Origin: Bacillota bacterium
GTDB lineage: Bacteria > Bacillota > Bacilli > Bacillales > Bacillaceae_J
Length of the DNA: 7,169 nt
Assembly (NCBI GenBank): GCA_023457235.1
Contig: JAEWMK010000414.1
Location: 1-7,169 of the forward strand
Direction of reading: 5' to 3'
The notes below the pieces were generated by a model. It was not told where the DNA came from. It ran no database searches and saw only the letters and a list, made by a program, of their open reading frames with translations. Position numbers and translations under genes: made by a program. Shown here in pieces: positions 6,366 through 7,169 of this stretch (the first letter of the stretch is position 1; the number at the start of each line of letters is the position of its first letter).

Positions 6366-6558
6366 ATCAAATGCGCCTTGGCGTATTTGCGCCCAGATTT
6401 TTTAGGCCCACACGATGTGGGTCACAAAGACGTTGCCACAGGATGTGGCGTTCTTAGTCTTTGATCTTATGCTCGAAAAACTACCTTTAAAAATCTGTGG
6501 CATCCGCCGGAGGCTTTAACTTTATTCAGCAACGGGCTTCTGCTGAATAAAGTTAAAC
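6366..6558 (+). repeat. Dispersed structured repeat, copy 2 (193 bp, carries a nested module)
   Basis: Same ends and orientation as the copy at 232-364: it begins ATCAAATGCGCCTTGGCG and ends GTTAAAC. The first hairpin (6368-6389) is identical to copy 1. The terminal hairpin is a perfect 17-bp stem, 6515-6531 with 6541-6557. CAGATTTTT (6394-6402) and AAAAATCTG (6489-6497) can pair and enclose the middle. Compared with copy 1, seven bases (CGAGCTT) are replaced by about 67 bases (6404-6470). The left end lies two bases from the response-regulator ribosome binding site. The right end lies inside the reading frame of the propeller gene and gives it its last 11 codons and stop. Confidence 0.87.
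6404..6470 (+). repeat. Nested palindromic module inside repeat copy 2
   Basis: About 67 bases absent from copy 1. It contains CCCACA-CGA-TGTGGG (6407-6421) and GCCACA-GGA-TGTGGC (6435-6449), two hairpins of almost the same design. The second is enclosed by AAAGAC (6426-6431) and GTCTTT (6457-6462). The repeated hairpin design suggests a module with its own history rather than random divergence. The exact borders are uncertain by a few bases. Confidence 0.65.
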
Positions 6559-7169
6559 AGGATTTGGAAAGGTCCCTTTCCAACTTGAATCGTATCCACG
6601 ATTTCCATCGTAGTAGGATCAACCACGATAATTTCATTGCTATCATAGCTTGGAATATAAATTAAATTATTAATAATCGAGATTTTAAATGGATTGGCGC
6701 CGATTTCCTTCACAGCGACAACTTCTTTTGTTTGAATATTGATTTTTCGCAGTTCATTGGAGCCATGACTGACGACAAAAACATAGTCACCCCATTTCTC
6801 CAAGTCTACCGGCATAATCGGCGCCTTAATTTCTTGTTTGATTTCCCCAGTATCCAATGAATAAACCGTTACTGCATTTTCCGTCTTATGACCAACCCCA
6901 TGGCCACCAGTCCAAAGTTCATCATATGGTTCAATTAGTACGGCACCTACAGAGGCAGGCTTTGCATCGATAACCTTTGTTTTTTCATACGACCCGCTAT
7001 CAATAACAGTAATTTCGGGAGCATTGAAATTAATTACAAACAATTGGTTTCTTTTTTTACTTTCCAATATCGTTAGTGGATCATCCCCAACAGTTACTTC
7101 TGTTAGTTTCTCCCCCATTACTGTCCTTACTAGAATTTTATCACTTTCTTGATTAGCCAAAAATAGTTT
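6522..7169 (-). CDS. YncE-like beta-propeller repeat protein, 5' end outside window, C-terminus replaced by a repeat
   Basis: The frame is open to the right edge (KLFLANQESDKILV before any start), so 215 C-terminal residues are seen and the true start is not in the window; a TTG at 7160 is not a credible start. The protein consists of blade-like repeats of about 40 residues. Examples are the strands VTVYSLDTGEIKQEI, LRKINIQTKEVVAVKEIGANP and IIVVDPTTMEIVDTIQVGKGP. This is the pattern of YncE/YVTN-type seven-bladed propellers, which often bind ligands or partners outside the cytoplasm; a signal peptide cannot be checked here. The sequence after VGKGPFQIL is FNFIQQKPVAE, encoded entirely by the terminal hairpin of the repeat at 6366-6558, so the native end has been lost. 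Because the last native residues lie at the end of a blade motif, only a few residues may be missing. It reads toward the response regulator and could be its operon leader. Function unknown. Confidence 0.8.
   Translation of the reverse strand, partial: KLFLANQESDKILVRTVMGEKLTEVTVGDDPLTILESKKRNQLFVINFNAPEITVIDSGSYEKTKVIDAKPASVGAVLIEPYDELWTGGHGVGHKTENAVTVYSLDTGEIKQEIKAPIMPVDLEKWGDYVFVVSHGSNELRKINIQTKEVVAVKEIGANPFKISIINNLIYIPSYDSNEIIVVDPTTMEIVDTIQVGKGPFQILFNFIQQKPVAE

Noticed and set aside
6366..6558. Insertion sequence or MITE with target-site duplication
   Set aside because: No direct duplication is visible in the flanks of either copy and there is no transposase frame; it is kept as a repeat of unknown mobility.

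Overview
The window is ordinary low-GC Gram-positive chromosome, most likely from a Bacillaceae member (Bacillus or a close relative). This rests on the gene order alaR-alaT next to a yugI-like S1-domain gene, as I remember it from Bacillus subtilis, together with strong AGGAGG-type ribosome binding sites, sigma-A-like promoters and A+T-rich intergenic DNA. No search was run, so gene names rest on recognised motifs and context.

Layout. Position 1-109 (minus) is the 5' end of a yugI-type S1 RNA-binding protein with a good extended -10 promoter. The next 316 bases carry no gene but hold a 133-bp structured repeat. At 426-1784 (plus) is a LeuT-fold sodium-dependent amino-acid transporter. It converges on alaT across a perfect 12-bp hairpin terminator. 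The alaR-alaT operon (minus, 3490 to 1818) encodes an Lrp/AsnC-type regulator and an alanine-type aminotransferase with an ATGA overlap. A hemerythrin-like diiron protein follows (minus, 4155 to 3637), with its own terminator and a possible Fnr-type site upstream. Then comes a two-component system (minus): an OmpR-type response regulator (6348 to 5671) and its sensor kinase (5667 to 4267). The kinase is interrupted by one in-frame TAA between the histidine phosphotransfer and ATPase domains. The right end (7169 to 6522, minus) is a beta-propeller protein whose start lies outside the window. Its last 11 residues and stop codon are supplied by a second, 193-bp copy of the repeat.

How it works together. 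AlaR/AlaT form an alanine-synthesis and control unit. The convergent transporter may handle a related amino acid, but that is inference. The response regulator and kinase were built as one translationally coupled unit, but the kinase reading frame is now broken, so signalling is probably lost or altered unless the stop is a sequencing error. The two repeat copies lie in the same orientation about 6.1 kb apart, and the second carries a nested palindromic module absent from the first.

I see no new multi-gene system, defence island, CRISPR array or RNA gene. The most notable items are the repeat family with its effect on the propeller gene and the response-regulator leader, and the nonsense codon in the kinase.
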